In this document: one piece after another, positions 17,244 through 25,024 of the stretch
How the letters are laid out: each line of letters opens with the position of its first letter
How positions within the stretch are numbered: the first letter of the stretch is position 1
From: Actinomycetota bacterium
GTDB lineage: Bacteria; Actinomycetota; Rubrobacteria; Rubrobacterales; Rubrobacteraceae
Assembly (NCBI GenBank): GCA_902810695.1
Contig: CADDYV010000004.1
Location: 1-64,000 of the forward strand
Direction of reading: 5' to 3'
DNA length: 64,000 bases
Notes under the pieces: generated by a model
The model's input: only the letters and a program-made list of their open reading frames with translations
What the model was told of the DNA's origin: nothing
Database searches by the model: none
Position numbers and translations under genes: made by a program

Positions 17244-18008
17244 CTAGTTCGTCGGCTTTCGTTCGCGCCGAGGGCGCATCGGGGCAAGCACCGCGTAGAT
17301 CATTGACCAGATGAGGGCGTTGTACCGGATATTCCCCGCCTGGGACCACTGCCGCCGGGGATCCAGACACGTTACCCTGCTCTCCACTTTCCCGCCTGTT
17401 CCGAAGTAGGACGCCAGAGAGCGCAGCGTGTGCTGCCAGGTTCTGTCCTCGATTCTGTGGAGTCCCACCGGCATCATGAGCTCGTAGAGCGGATCGTTGG
17501 CCCGGATGATGAGTTGGGCCTGCGCGACCGTCGTGCCCTCGTCATCGGCGTAGGAACTGAACGTGATCCAACCCGAAAAAGGATGTCCTTCGGGGGTCAT
17601 GTAGGTGAAGGACTCCTCGTCGGAGTAGAGCACCATTACACCGGTCGAGAACCACCTGCTTCCCGGCACGTCGCTGTTGATCAGGGCCACCGCACCAGGA
17701 GCTAGGCCGCCTTTCGGCGCGAGAAAGCGGTTGCCCGGCATCCAGAACTCCGGGAACCTCTCCTTCCAGACCTTGACTACCTCCGCGGGCGTTGCGCCGC
17801 TGCCCTCCAGTGGTATCCTGTAGGTCTTCTGCCACATCCTGCCGAACCCCTGCAGGGGACCCACGACCCGGCGGCCTTCCACGTTCAGATTGACCGCGCC
17901 CTCGGGAACCTCGGAGATCTTGAGTGCTTTTACGCCTTGGGCCCAGTAGGCAGCGTCGCGCGGGTTCTTTTGCAGATTTTCTTTTGGTTGTGGGGGTTGA
18001 CCGGCCAT
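17244..18008 (-). CDS. DUF1990-like protein, copy 1
   Basis: The 254-residue product shares the whole layout of its neighbour at 16467-17222: NPRDAAYWAQGVKALKISEVP, NLNVEGRRVVGPLQGFGRMW, TPEGHPFSGW, and a C-terminal part with DPRRQWSQAGNIRYN. The pair arose by tandem duplication. Family assignment to DUF1990 is by motif pattern only. ATG at 18008 is preceded by GAGGA five bases upstream (GAGGACCCATG). Its position between the STAS gene and the oxidoreductase suggests co-transcription with the signalling genes. Confidence 0.65.
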   Translation of the reverse strand: MAGQPPQPKENLQKNPRDAAYWAQGVKALKISEVPEGAVNLNVEGRRVVGPLQGFGRMWQKTYRIPLEGSGATPAEVVKVWKERFPEFWMPGNRFLAPKGGLAPGAVALINSDVPGSRWFSTGVMVLYSDEESFTYMTPEGHPFSGWITFSSYADDEGTTVAQAQLIIRANDPLYELMMPVGLHRIEDRTWQHTLRSLASYFGTGGKVESRVTCLDPRRQWSQAGNIRYNALIWSMIYAVLAPMRPRRERKPTN

Positions 18009-18046
18009 GGGTCCTCCTCAGTTGGGTTAGGGGATACTTGGACCCC

Positions 18047-18406
18047 TCACGCTTTGTTCGCCGCCCGGAGTGCCTCGGTCTCGGTGTCGTAGATGCTTAT
18101 GGCGTCGTCGAGGCGTGTGATCTGGAAGATGCTGCGGTAGTGGTCGGAGAGGCCGTAGGTCAGGAGCTTCTGCTTCTCGCGGTTCACCCGGATCAGGAGC
18201 GTAACCAGGAGCCCGATCCCACTGCTGTTCATATACTCCAGCCCCTCGAAGTTGAGGATTATGGCGCGGACGCCTCCATCGCTGGCCTCATCGTAGGCAG
18301 ACATCAAGACACCCTCCGCAAAGGCCGTAAGCTCGCCCTTTATGTCTATGACGCTGACCCCATCTCTGACCTTCCTGACGTCCATCGTTACCTGGGCCTG
18401 GGGCAT
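18047..18406 (-). CDS. STAS-domain anti-sigma-factor antagonist (second)
   Basis: The 119-residue STAS protein is of the SpoIIAA/RsbV type. The phosphorylation loop reads YMNSSGIGLLV, with Ser following Asn where the canonical motif has Asp-Ser. It shares GLSDHY and ITRL with the STAS protein upstream. The start is placed at ATG 18406 because GGAGG lies six bases before it; an ATG at 18412 overlaps that ribosome site, and longer readings to 18517 run through non-conserved sequence. It should be a substrate of the phosphatase and kinase domains encoded two genes upstream. A 112-base gap separates it from the first STAS gene. Confidence 0.85.
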   Translation of the reverse strand: MPQAQVTMDVRKVRDGVSVIDIKGELTAFAEGVLMSAYDEASDGGVRAIILNFEGLEYMNSSGIGLLVTLLIRVNREKQKLLTYGLSDHYRSIFQITRLDDAISIYDTETEALRAANKA

Positions 18407-18518
18407 GTTCATCCTCCTTATCCGAATTAGTTCGTGTATCCCTTGATGCTCGGCCCGCAAGCTCTGAAGCGAGCCTGGCAATGACACTCCATCTTCTTTC
18501 ACATCGCCCGTCATCATC

Positions 18519-18887
18519 TCAGGCTCCCGCGGATTTGGTCAGGGCGCTCTCCTCGTCGGGAAAAAGGCTCATGAAGTCCGAGAGGCGGGTGATGTTGAAG
18601 ATCTCCACGTAGTGATCCGAGAGCCCGCAGGCCAGAAGGCGTCGTCTGGAAGCCCGGGCCTTCGCGAGCAGGCCGACTATGAGCGCGATACCGGTCGAGT
18701 TTATGTAGTCCACCTCAGAGAAGTTGAGCAGGATGATGTCGGGGTCTCTGGACTCGGCTTCGGCATAGGCGGCGTCGAGGGCTTCCTGCGAGAACCCGTC
18801 TATCTCGCCGCGAAGTTCGATCACCGCCGCTCCGGCCCGCTCTCCGGGTGGGTATCGTACGCTCGCTTCAAGGTGCTTAGCTGGCAT
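18519..18887 (-). CDS. STAS-domain anti-sigma-factor antagonist (first)
   Basis: The 122-residue SpoIIAA/RsbV-like protein has the STAS core VIELRGEIDGFSQEAL, the loop YINSTGIALIVGLL with the predicted phospho-acceptor Ser or Thr, and the C-terminal GLSDHY...ITRL strand-helix. In partner-switching systems the unphosphorylated form binds an RsbW-type kinase and frees its target. The ATG at 18887 overlaps the phosphatase/kinase gene by 11 bases, so the two are coupled. Asn replaces the usual Asp before the acceptor Ser, as in its partner at 18047. Confidence 0.85.
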   Translation of the reverse strand: MPAKHLEASVRYPPGERAGAAVIELRGEIDGFSQEALDAAYAEAESRDPDIILLNFSEVDYINSTGIALIVGLLAKARASRRRLLACGLSDHYVEIFNITRLSDFMSLFPDEESALTKSAGA

Positions 18888-20532
18888 CGCCTTCTCCCTT
18901 CAGGTACAGGACCAGTTCGACGGTATGATGCTTCTCGTCGCTGGCAACATTCATCTCATCCACCATGCTCTCGATCAGGAAGAGCCCCCAGCCGCGCGGA
19001 GTCTGTAATCCCTCCAGCTTGGCCTCGAGATCCGGCACCTCCGACTTGGGAACGGGGCTTCCGCCCTGGTCGGTGATCCGCACCGAAAGAGCCTTGCCGG
19101 ATGAGAGCACCTCGATAACCACCGGCACCTCAGCCCTGTATTTGTTGCCGTGCTCCATGGCGTTCATCGTCGCCTCGGCCACAGCGGTCTTGAGCTTCTC
19201 CATCCTGCCGGGGTCGAGCCCCGCCTGCTTCGCGACTTCGGCCACCTTCTCCATGGCCTCTCTCTCGTTTCCCGGCTCGCTCGGCACGCTCAGCCGCTCT
19301 AGTGTCCGCCAGTTCTCCCCTCCCCCAGCTTCCTCCGAAGAACTGACTGCAGGCCCGTCCACACTCATAACTCCCTCCGATCTCTGCAGTGTTACCAGGG
19401 TGATGTCATCCTCCTGCTCCCAGCCTTCGCCGGTGAATTTCGCCAGTTCGTTCAGCAGAAATTCCACCAGCGTCCCCTCGCTGTTGGCGCCGTGATCCCC
19501 AATGAGCGCCTGCAGGTGCGGGAACCCGAACATTTCGCGTTCGGGGTTGTGCGCCTCGACCAGACCGTCGCTGTAGAAGAGAACGCTGTCCCCGTGGTCC
19601 AGCAGCACTTCTTTCTCCTCGTAGGCCATGCCGGGCATGAGTCCCAGCGGCATCCCCCGCGCCCTAAGCTCCTGCGCCCCCTCTTCGTATCGGCGGTAAG
19701 GCAGATCGTGCCCGGCGTTGGCGTAGCGCAGTACCCCGCTCTCCGGGTCGAGTATGGCGTACAGGCAGGTAACAAACATGTTCGGCGGGATGTCCGGATA
19801 GAGCACGTCGTTGGCTCTCTGGAGCACCTCTCCGGGCGAGTCGAAGCGCTGGGCGGCGGAACGCAGTATGGTGCGGGTGGTCGCCATAACCAGGGCCGCG
19901 GGCACGCCCTTGTCGGTAACGTCGCCTACCACGATCCCCAGACGGCCGTCTTCTAGCTCCATGAAGTCGTAGAAGTCGCCGCCGACCTCCCTCGCGGGCT
20001 GGTAGTGGGCAGCAATGCTCCAGCCTTCGAGCTGGGGCACGACCTTGGGCAAAAGCGTCTGCTGGATGAGGCGCGCGATCCTGAGCTCCTGCTCGATGCG
20101 CTCGCGTTCTTGTGCCTCAGCCTGCTGCTGGCGCACCAGTTGGGCGAGCCTCACAGCTGGCGCCGTCTGGGACGCGAGATCCGCGAGAAGCTTGCGGTCG
20201 TCGGCGGAGTATTCCTGCTGGCTCATGCGAGGCCCCAGGTTCAGAACCCCGATCAACTCCCCCTGGCTCACCAGCGGAATCGCCATCTTCACCCCGGCAG
20301 ACTTCATCTCCCGCAGCGCGGGAGAGTCCAGCTCCAGCTTCTCCACGTCAACGATCCCCGCAACATTCTGGAAGTACGCCAGGATGGGATCGTTAGGGGC
20401 TATCTCCGGCGCCGGAACCTCGGTAGAGCGCACGCGCTCTTCGGTTGCCGGTGCGATCACCTGCGCCTCGCGGCTGCCCTGTCCCAGAACCGTCCGCCAC
20501 AGTCTCCAACGATTTTTGCCTCTCTTCATCAT
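18877..20532 (-). CDS. SpoIIE/PP2C phosphatase with partial GAF and RsbW-like ATPase domains
   Basis: The 551-residue protein is cytoplasmic. Residues 46-133 match the second half of a GAF domain (GVKMAIPLVSQGELIGVLNLG, then YSADDRKLL and an A-rich helix), but the first helix and strand are missing. A helical linker (133-160) leads to a SpoIIE-type PP2C domain with GGDFYDF (184-190), GDVTDKG (203-209) and DDITLV (375-380), all metal-binding positions present. Residues 410-551 form an RsbW-type HATPase with N-box EATMNAMEHGN (453-463), TDQGG and RGWGLFLI. It can thus both phosphorylate and dephosphorylate STAS partners, two of which are encoded next. It is the first gene of the run that ends with seven membrane proteins carrying the complementary GAF start. 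Confidence 0.85.
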   Translation of the reverse strand: MMKRGKNRWRLWRTVLGQGSREAQVIAPATEERVRSTEVPAPEIAPNDPILAYFQNVAGIVDVEKLELDSPALREMKSAGVKMAIPLVSQGELIGVLNLGPRMSQQEYSADDRKLLADLASQTAPAVRLAQLVRQQQAEAQERERIEQELRIARLIQQTLLPKVVPQLEGWSIAAHYQPAREVGGDFYDFMELEDGRLGIVVGDVTDKGVPAALVMATTRTILRSAAQRFDSPGEVLQRANDVLYPDIPPNMFVTCLYAILDPESGVLRYANAGHDLPYRRYEEGAQELRARGMPLGLMPGMAYEEKEVLLDHGDSVLFYSDGLVEAHNPEREMFGFPHLQALIGDHGANSEGTLVEFLLNELAKFTGEGWEQEDDITLVTLQRSEGVMSVDGPAVSSSEEAGGGENWRTLERLSVPSEPGNEREAMEKVAEVAKQAGLDPGRMEKLKTAVAEATMNAMEHGNKYRAEVPVVIEVLSSGKALSVRITDQGGSPVPKSEVPDLEAKLEGLQTPRGWGLFLIESMVDEMNVASDEKHHTVELVLYLKGEGDAS

Positions 20533-20867
20533 TTGAACCTCATTCTAAGTAGCGAGCGTCTCCACAGCGTTACGAAAAACGTTACGAAAAACAAAATTTC
20601 AAAAAGTTCAAAAGTTATATGATTCCCTGGATGCTACACCACCGCCAGCTTCGCGGCGACCTGCGCAGCAGCGAGTGGTGTCCTGGCTGCCGTTGTGGGG
20701 CGAGTTCGAAAGGCTCTGCCCGAGATACCCAGGAGCCTCTGTTCAGCGCCGTAAGCGATGCCTTGAGGGAGTATCCTTAATTCTCCTCTTCTAAAGAGAC
20801 CTTTGTACAGGCACCCCAGAGCACACGGCAGCCAGAACGGCTGCAACGGGCACAGGTTGGGCTCGCT
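20533..20867. other. Intergenic stretch without a supported gene
   Basis: This 335-base gap separates the receptor operon from the GMC dehydrogenase operon. Apart from the CGTAACG repeats and AT-rich tract near 20568-20620, it contains only a short minus-strand open frame (20634-20846) with no ribosome site and no family resemblance. It may be a decayed remnant; I see no RNA gene in it. Confidence 0.4.
20542..20586 (-). promoter_or_regulatory. Two tandem CGTAACG repeats before the receptor operon
   Basis: On the minus strand, two identical CGTAACG heptamers (20580-20586 and 20568-20574) lie 12 bp apart in an otherwise AT-rich tract. A possible -10 TAGAAT (20542-20547) sits 20 bases after the second copy and nine bases before the first ATG of the phosphatase gene, with GAGG in between. 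The same heptamer occurs three times before the 3045-3419 gene. Binding by the BTAD regulator is inferred, not shown. Confidence 0.45.
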
Positions 20868-22619
20868 TTAGCCGATAAGGCGCTCCCGATTGGTCGTGAA
20901 CCTGGTAAGCACTCCACCGTTTTCGGTCTCGCGTTTTATGTGCTCTGCCGTCCAGAACGCGATAGCCTGGATGGTCTCAGTGGGATTGTAGCCGTTGTAG
21001 GTAGGAAAGACACCACCGCCGACCAGGAACAGATTCGGAACCTCGTGGGAGCGGCAAAAGGGATCTACCACCGATTCGCCTGGATCGGTGCCCATAATGT
21101 GCGTGCCCATCTCGTGGGTGGTTATGTGGTAGGGAGGCAGCAACGGGGCTTCCCAGGTCTTGGTGGCTCCCATCTCGCGGGCGATGTCGTGCTTGATGCG
21201 GTTCAGCCACAAGCCCGCCTTGCGGTCGTTCTCTCCCCAGTCGTGGGTGATCCTCAACGCCGGCTGGCCCCACTTATCCTTTACTTTGGGGTCCAGATCG
21301 ACGAAGTTGGTTTCCATCGGCAGGGTAGCCATCTGGGAGAACATCGCGAAGAAGTGCCGGTTGACGTGCTTCAGCCAGTCCTTGAATCCCTGTCCCCACC
21401 TCGGGATGTCCGGGGGGAGGTTGTTGGCGATCTCGATCGGCTGGTAGTCGCCGCCGAAGAACATTATGGGCGTGCCCCCCAGGAATCCCAACTCGCTGCG
21501 GTCAATGAAGTCTGCGTTCGTGTCGTCAATGGCCCACCCGGCAACCGCCGGTCCGGCGTAGACGTGGGTTTCCTCGGGCAGAGTACCGCTGAACCAGCCG
21601 TAGTTGTGTATGGTGAAGCGCTTGCCGACCATCCCGTTCTTGTTCAACCCGGAGACCAGCATCAGGCGGGTGTTCTCCAAAGAGTAGGCCGAAAGGATCA
21701 CCAGGTCCCCGCTCGCCTCGCGCAGCTCACCTTTGGCGTCTACGTAGCTCACCGAACGGGCGAGCCCCTCGGCATCAACGTTCACGCGCTGGACGCGGCA
21801 GTTGGTCAGGAGTTCCAGGTTTCCGGTTGCCAGGGCTGGTGGGATCATGGTATCGAGCGTGTTGCTCTTAGCGCCGACGTGGCAGCCGTAGTCGCGGCAG
21901 AACCCGCAGTACGTGCAGGCCTTGCGCTCTCTCCAGACCTCGCTCAGTATGGCAGCCGGAGCCGGGAAAGGATGGTAGCCGAGCTTCCTGGTAGCCTCGA
22001 CGAAAGGCTTGTTGGCGGCGCTGGGCCGCAGCGGCGGGAAGCGGTAGGGACGCTTGCGCGGGGCCTCGAAGGGGTTACCTCCCTCCCGAATCTCACCTCC
22101 CACGTTGCCCGCGCGGCCAGAGACCCCGATCTCGTACTCCACGCGCTCGTAGTGAGGTTCGAGATCGTCGTAGGTTATGGGCCAGTCCACTATATGGGAA
22201 CCCTCGGGGAGCGCGTCTTCCCCGTAGCGGCTGACCCACTCCGTACGCTGGCGGAAGTCCTCCCGCAACTGGCGCCACGACCAGCAGGCCCAGTGGATCG
22301 AACCCCCACCAACCCCCACCGACGGTGGCAGCCACAGCGGGTTCAGGGGGAGTGGACCAACCGCCCACGGGCAAATTTGGGCTCCGGTTCGCGCGTTCGG
22401 ACGCCAGGTTATGGGGTCGGTATCCATGGTGGGCGAGAGTCCAGCCCTCACCGAGTAGCGCAGCTCGTCGAACTTTAGCCAGAAGTCGTCGGAATGGTAG
22501 TAGGGACCCTTGTCTATCCCGAGAACGGTGAAACCGGCCTCTGTAAGCTCTCGCGCCAGGATCGCCCCGGACGCTCCCAACCCGACTATCAATACATCGG
22601 CATGCTTGTTGGGCATCAC
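20868..22619 (-). CDS. GMC-family sugar dehydrogenase, large subunit
   Basis: The 583-residue flavoprotein is a GMC oxidoreductase similar to the catalytic subunits of gluconate 2-dehydrogenase and bacterial FAD glucose dehydrogenase. It has the FAD motif GLGASG (13-18), SVGVGGGSIHW, and a C-terminal THEMGTHIMG and GYNPTETIQA that carry the usual catalytic His/Asn region. C235, C238, C241 and C246 form a CxxCxxCxxxxC cluster, consistent with an iron-sulfur centre as known in related dehydrogenases. There is no Tat signal on this subunit. It starts 24 bases after the subunit-3 gene. The likely reaction is oxidation of a sugar or sugar acid; the substrate cannot be read from sequence. Confidence 0.85.
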   Translation of the reverse strand: MMPNKHADVLIVGLGASGAILARELTEAGFTVLGIDKGPYYHSDDFWLKFDELRYSVRAGLSPTMDTDPITWRPNARTGAQICPWAVGPLPLNPLWLPPSVGVGGGSIHWACWSWRQLREDFRQRTEWVSRYGEDALPEGSHIVDWPITYDDLEPHYERVEYEIGVSGRAGNVGGEIREGGNPFEAPRKRPYRFPPLRPSAANKPFVEATRKLGYHPFPAPAAILSEVWRERKACTYCGFCRDYGCHVGAKSNTLDTMIPPALATGNLELLTNCRVQRVNVDAEGLARSVSYVDAKGELREASGDLVILSAYSLENTRLMLVSGLNKNGMVGKRFTIHNYGWFSGTLPEETHVYAGPAVAGWAIDDTNADFIDRSELGFLGGTPIMFFGGDYQPIEIANNLPPDIPRWGQGFKDWLKHVNRHFFAMFSQMATLPMETNFVDLDPKVKDKWGQPALRITHDWGENDRKAGLWLNRIKHDIAREMGATKTWEAPLLPPYHITTHEMGTHIMGTDPGESVVDPFCRSHEVPNLFLVGGGVFPTYNGYNPTETIQAIAFWTAEHIKRETENGGVLTRFTTNRERLIG

Positions 22620-22643
22620 CCTCCTTTCCCTCGTCAGCGTACT

Positions 22644-23306
22644 CTACTGTCCCGGTCCCATGGGCTCTCCAGGCTCCCGTGGCGGTTGGGGAACCCCGGG
22701 CGTTTCCTCCTCGGGAGCCGCCGGTTCCGGTCCGGGGCGATGGTAGAAGAGCTCTGGTTTTTCCCGGGCAAGCTGCCTCACGCCGGCCAGGGTCACGATT
22801 TCCTTGGCCGAGAGATCCGCCCCGTAACGCATCTCTTCGGCGCTGTAGCCGTACTGAGCGCCGGGAAAGCCGACCATCCTCCACCCCAGGGCGTCGCGGT
22901 TGCCCCCGTAGACCGGGTCGCTGAACATCCCCTCGACGGTGTGCGCCCAGATCATGGTGAAGAACGCCTCCGAGCTGGAGTCGCCGAATCCAGGGATTTC
23001 GTCTCGCTCCATGGCGGCGATGATCGTGTCCTGCTCCTCTTCGGAAAGCTCGAAGAATTTCTTGCCGTACCGTTGTCTCGTGTAGAGGTTGAGTGTCCGC
23101 ACGCCTTCGCGGTAGGCTCCCTGCCATCTGGAGTAAGCCCCGGAGAGTGCCCGATCTATGTACCTCAGCACCCCGGCCTCGCGGGCGCCGGGATCCTCTG
23201 AGTCTCCGGGGATGATCCGGGCGCAGAGTGCCTCGACGGTATCGGCTTCGTCCAGGAAGAAGAACGTAAGCCCGGTAGTATCCGTCGTTTTCGGGGGTCG
23301 TACCAT
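22644..23306 (-). CDS. Gluconate 2-dehydrogenase subunit 3-like protein
   Basis: The 220-residue protein matches the small subunit-3 family that partners GMC dehydrogenases: FFFLDEADTVEALCARIIPGD near the start and YGGNRDALGWRMVGFPG in the middle. It probably stabilises the large subunit and may guide export, but no twin-arginine signal is visible at its N-terminus. The start is ATG 23306, preceded by GGGAGG; a longer frame from 23345 is less likely. The C-terminal 30 residues are a Pro/Gly/Glu-rich tail. The cytochrome c subunit of classical complexes is not encoded nearby. Confidence 0.8.
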   Translation of the reverse strand: MVRPPKTTDTTGLTFFFLDEADTVEALCARIIPGDSEDPGAREAGVLRYIDRALSGAYSRWQGAYREGVRTLNLYTRQRYGKKFFELSEEEQDTIIAAMERDEIPGFGDSSSEAFFTMIWAHTVEGMFSDPVYGGNRDALGWRMVGFPGAQYGYSAEEMRYGADLSAKEIVTLAGVRQLAREKPELFYHRPGPEPAAPEEETPGVPQPPREPGEPMGPGQ

Positions 23307-23473
23307 TGTTCCTCCCTTCCCCTGATTCAGCCCCAAGTCTATCAACCGCGCGGGCAGAGTCCTCTTATGGTACTCGCTTGCGCCTCGATGCTCTAGTCAA
23401 GGGCTGCCGCAAGCAGCGCCAACACGTCAGCACCGAGGTTCTTCGCGTCCGAGGAGATCAGCCAGAATGATTA

Positions 23474-23502
23474 TTGACGCCGCCAGTAAATTTGATTACA
23501 CT
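23474..23502 (+). promoter_or_regulatory. Promoter of the transporter-dehydratase cluster
   Basis: TTGACG (23474-23479) and TACACT (23497-23502) are spaced by 17 bases, a good sigma-70 promoter facing the MFS gene. The predicted leader is about 70 bases. The rest of the 23307-23577 gap shows no gene. Confidence 0.55.
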
Positions 23503-23577
23503 CTTCGACCCTAAACATTGCCTCGTGCGCAGGGGCAAATTCCGGGACGGATGGGGCGGTCAAAGGGGAGGGGCAAT

Positions 23578-24969
23578 ATGCAAGCGGACAGAGGTAGAGA
23601 AGTCTCTCGATCTCGCGACGGGAGTGGTAGAAGACTCTTTTTCGGGGTATCGAGGTATTCGTGGTTCGCGATGCTGGCCTTGTGGCTTGTGTTCGCGATG
23701 AACTCGAACTTCCGAAACTTCCTGTTCCTCGTGCAGCCGCCCATAATCAAGGAGTTCCACACCAACGCCCAGACCATGGGGATTATCGCGGCGGTAGCCA
23801 CGCTTGCCCAGTCGGTTCTCGTGTTACCGGGGTCCGCCTGGTCGGACAGAGGCGGACACGGATGGGCGCGAAAGTACAGAGAGATCCCGATGGCCCTCGG
23901 CTACATGGTCTTCTCCATTTTGACGGGCATCAAGGGTTTGACCACGACCCTGACCAGCATAACCATCCTGCAATCAATAAAGAACATGTTCGGCGGCGCC
24001 GGAGAAGCCATCGAGGTAACCGCCATCGCGGAGTGGTGGCCGATAGAGCGGCGGGGGTTTGCCCAGGGACTGCACCACACGGCGTATCCATGGGGTACGC
24101 TGCTGGGAGGATTTGCAGTATCGGCGATTCTGGGGGCGTTCGGCCCCGAAAACTGGCGGTATGTGTTCTTGATCCTCCCCTGGGTTACCCTTCCCGTCCT
24201 CGTCTTCTTCTGGATCTACTCGAAGCAAAATCGCTACAGAGCATTCGTCGAGGATACAGAGCATGCCAACATGACGCCCCCGAATATTGGTGAAGAAGGA
24301 AGAGGCACGCCTCCGGGGGCTCTTAAACAAACCCTCAAAACTCCCAACGTGCTCGTTACGGCCATTTGCTCTGCGATAGGCGTCGGAATGTACACCGGGA
24401 TAACGTTCTGGCTGCCGCTGTTCCTGCACTACATCGCTGACTACAAGGCGGCCTCGGTAGCCTGGGAGAGCGTCGTATTCACCGTTACCGGTGGGGTCGG
24501 ACAGATATCCTGGGGAGGCGTATCCGATAAGATCGGCAGGAAATATGCTCTGATCGCCTGCCTGCTGTGGTTGACCGTGGGCCTCATTTTGCTGCAATTT
24601 ACGAACATCAGCATCCTGTGGCTAATCGTCATAGAGCTTTTCGCCGGGCTGGCGACGAACGGCATGTTCCCGGTGTTGTATACGTTCTCATCGGATTCGA
24701 GTGCGGTAGGCACCGCTGGCGTCGCCAACGGAATGCAAATGCTCGGGCAGGGCATCGGGGGAGCCATAGTGCCTCTGATCCTCGGTCAGTTGATTGGCCT
24801 CGGTGGTGGATTCAACAGCGAGTCGGGCTATCTTTATGGTCTTTACCTTATGGCGGGGCTGGTGCTGCTGGGCGCGGTTCTTGTAGCGTTGTTCACCAGA
24901 GAAACCATAGGGATTTTCAAAGATCGAGACAGGGCACTCGTATCGAGGGGCACAGCCAGTGTAGACTGA
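23578..24969 (+). CDS. MFS transporter, sugar-acid or carboxylate type
   Basis: The 463-residue protein has about twelve hydrophobic segments. Motifs typical of the major facilitator superfamily are SAWSDRGGHGWARKY after the second segment, IGGVSDKIGRKY-like WGGVSDKIGRKYALI after the eighth, and a long central loop near residues 215-250. Family members often move sugar acids or organic acids with protons. The start is ATG 23578, with GGGGAGGGG seven bases upstream; an open frame from 23518 lacks such a site. It is followed 55 bases later by a sugar-acid dehydratase, which supports uptake of the substrate of that pathway. Confidence 0.8.
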   Translation: MQADRGREVSRSRDGSGRRLFFGVSRYSWFAMLALWLVFAMNSNFRNFLFLVQPPIIKEFHTNAQTMGIIAAVATLAQSVLVLPGSAWSDRGGHGWARKYREIPMALGYMVFSILTGIKGLTTTLTSITILQSIKNMFGGAGEAIEVTAIAEWWPIERRGFAQGLHHTAYPWGTLLGGFAVSAILGAFGPENWRYVFLILPWVTLPVLVFFWIYSKQNRYRAFVEDTEHANMTPPNIGEEGRGTPPGALKQTLKTPNVLVTAICSAIGVGMYTGITFWLPLFLHYIADYKAASVAWESVVFTVTGGVGQISWGGVSDKIGRKYALIACLLWLTVGLILLQFTNISILWLIVIELFAGLATNGMFPVLYTFSSDSSAVGTAGVANGMQMLGQGIGGAIVPLILGQLIGLGGGFNSESGYLYGLYLMAGLVLLGAVLVALFTRETIGIFKDRDRALVSRGTASVD

Positions 24970-25024
24970 GGCAAAGATCTATAGAACGTATGATCGCTTT
25001 GTTAATTACACAACGAGGAACCAT

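Noticed and set aside
20634-20846. A 70-residue minus-strand frame in the gap before the GMC operon
   Set aside because: There is no ribosome site, no neighbour coupling and no recognisable pattern.
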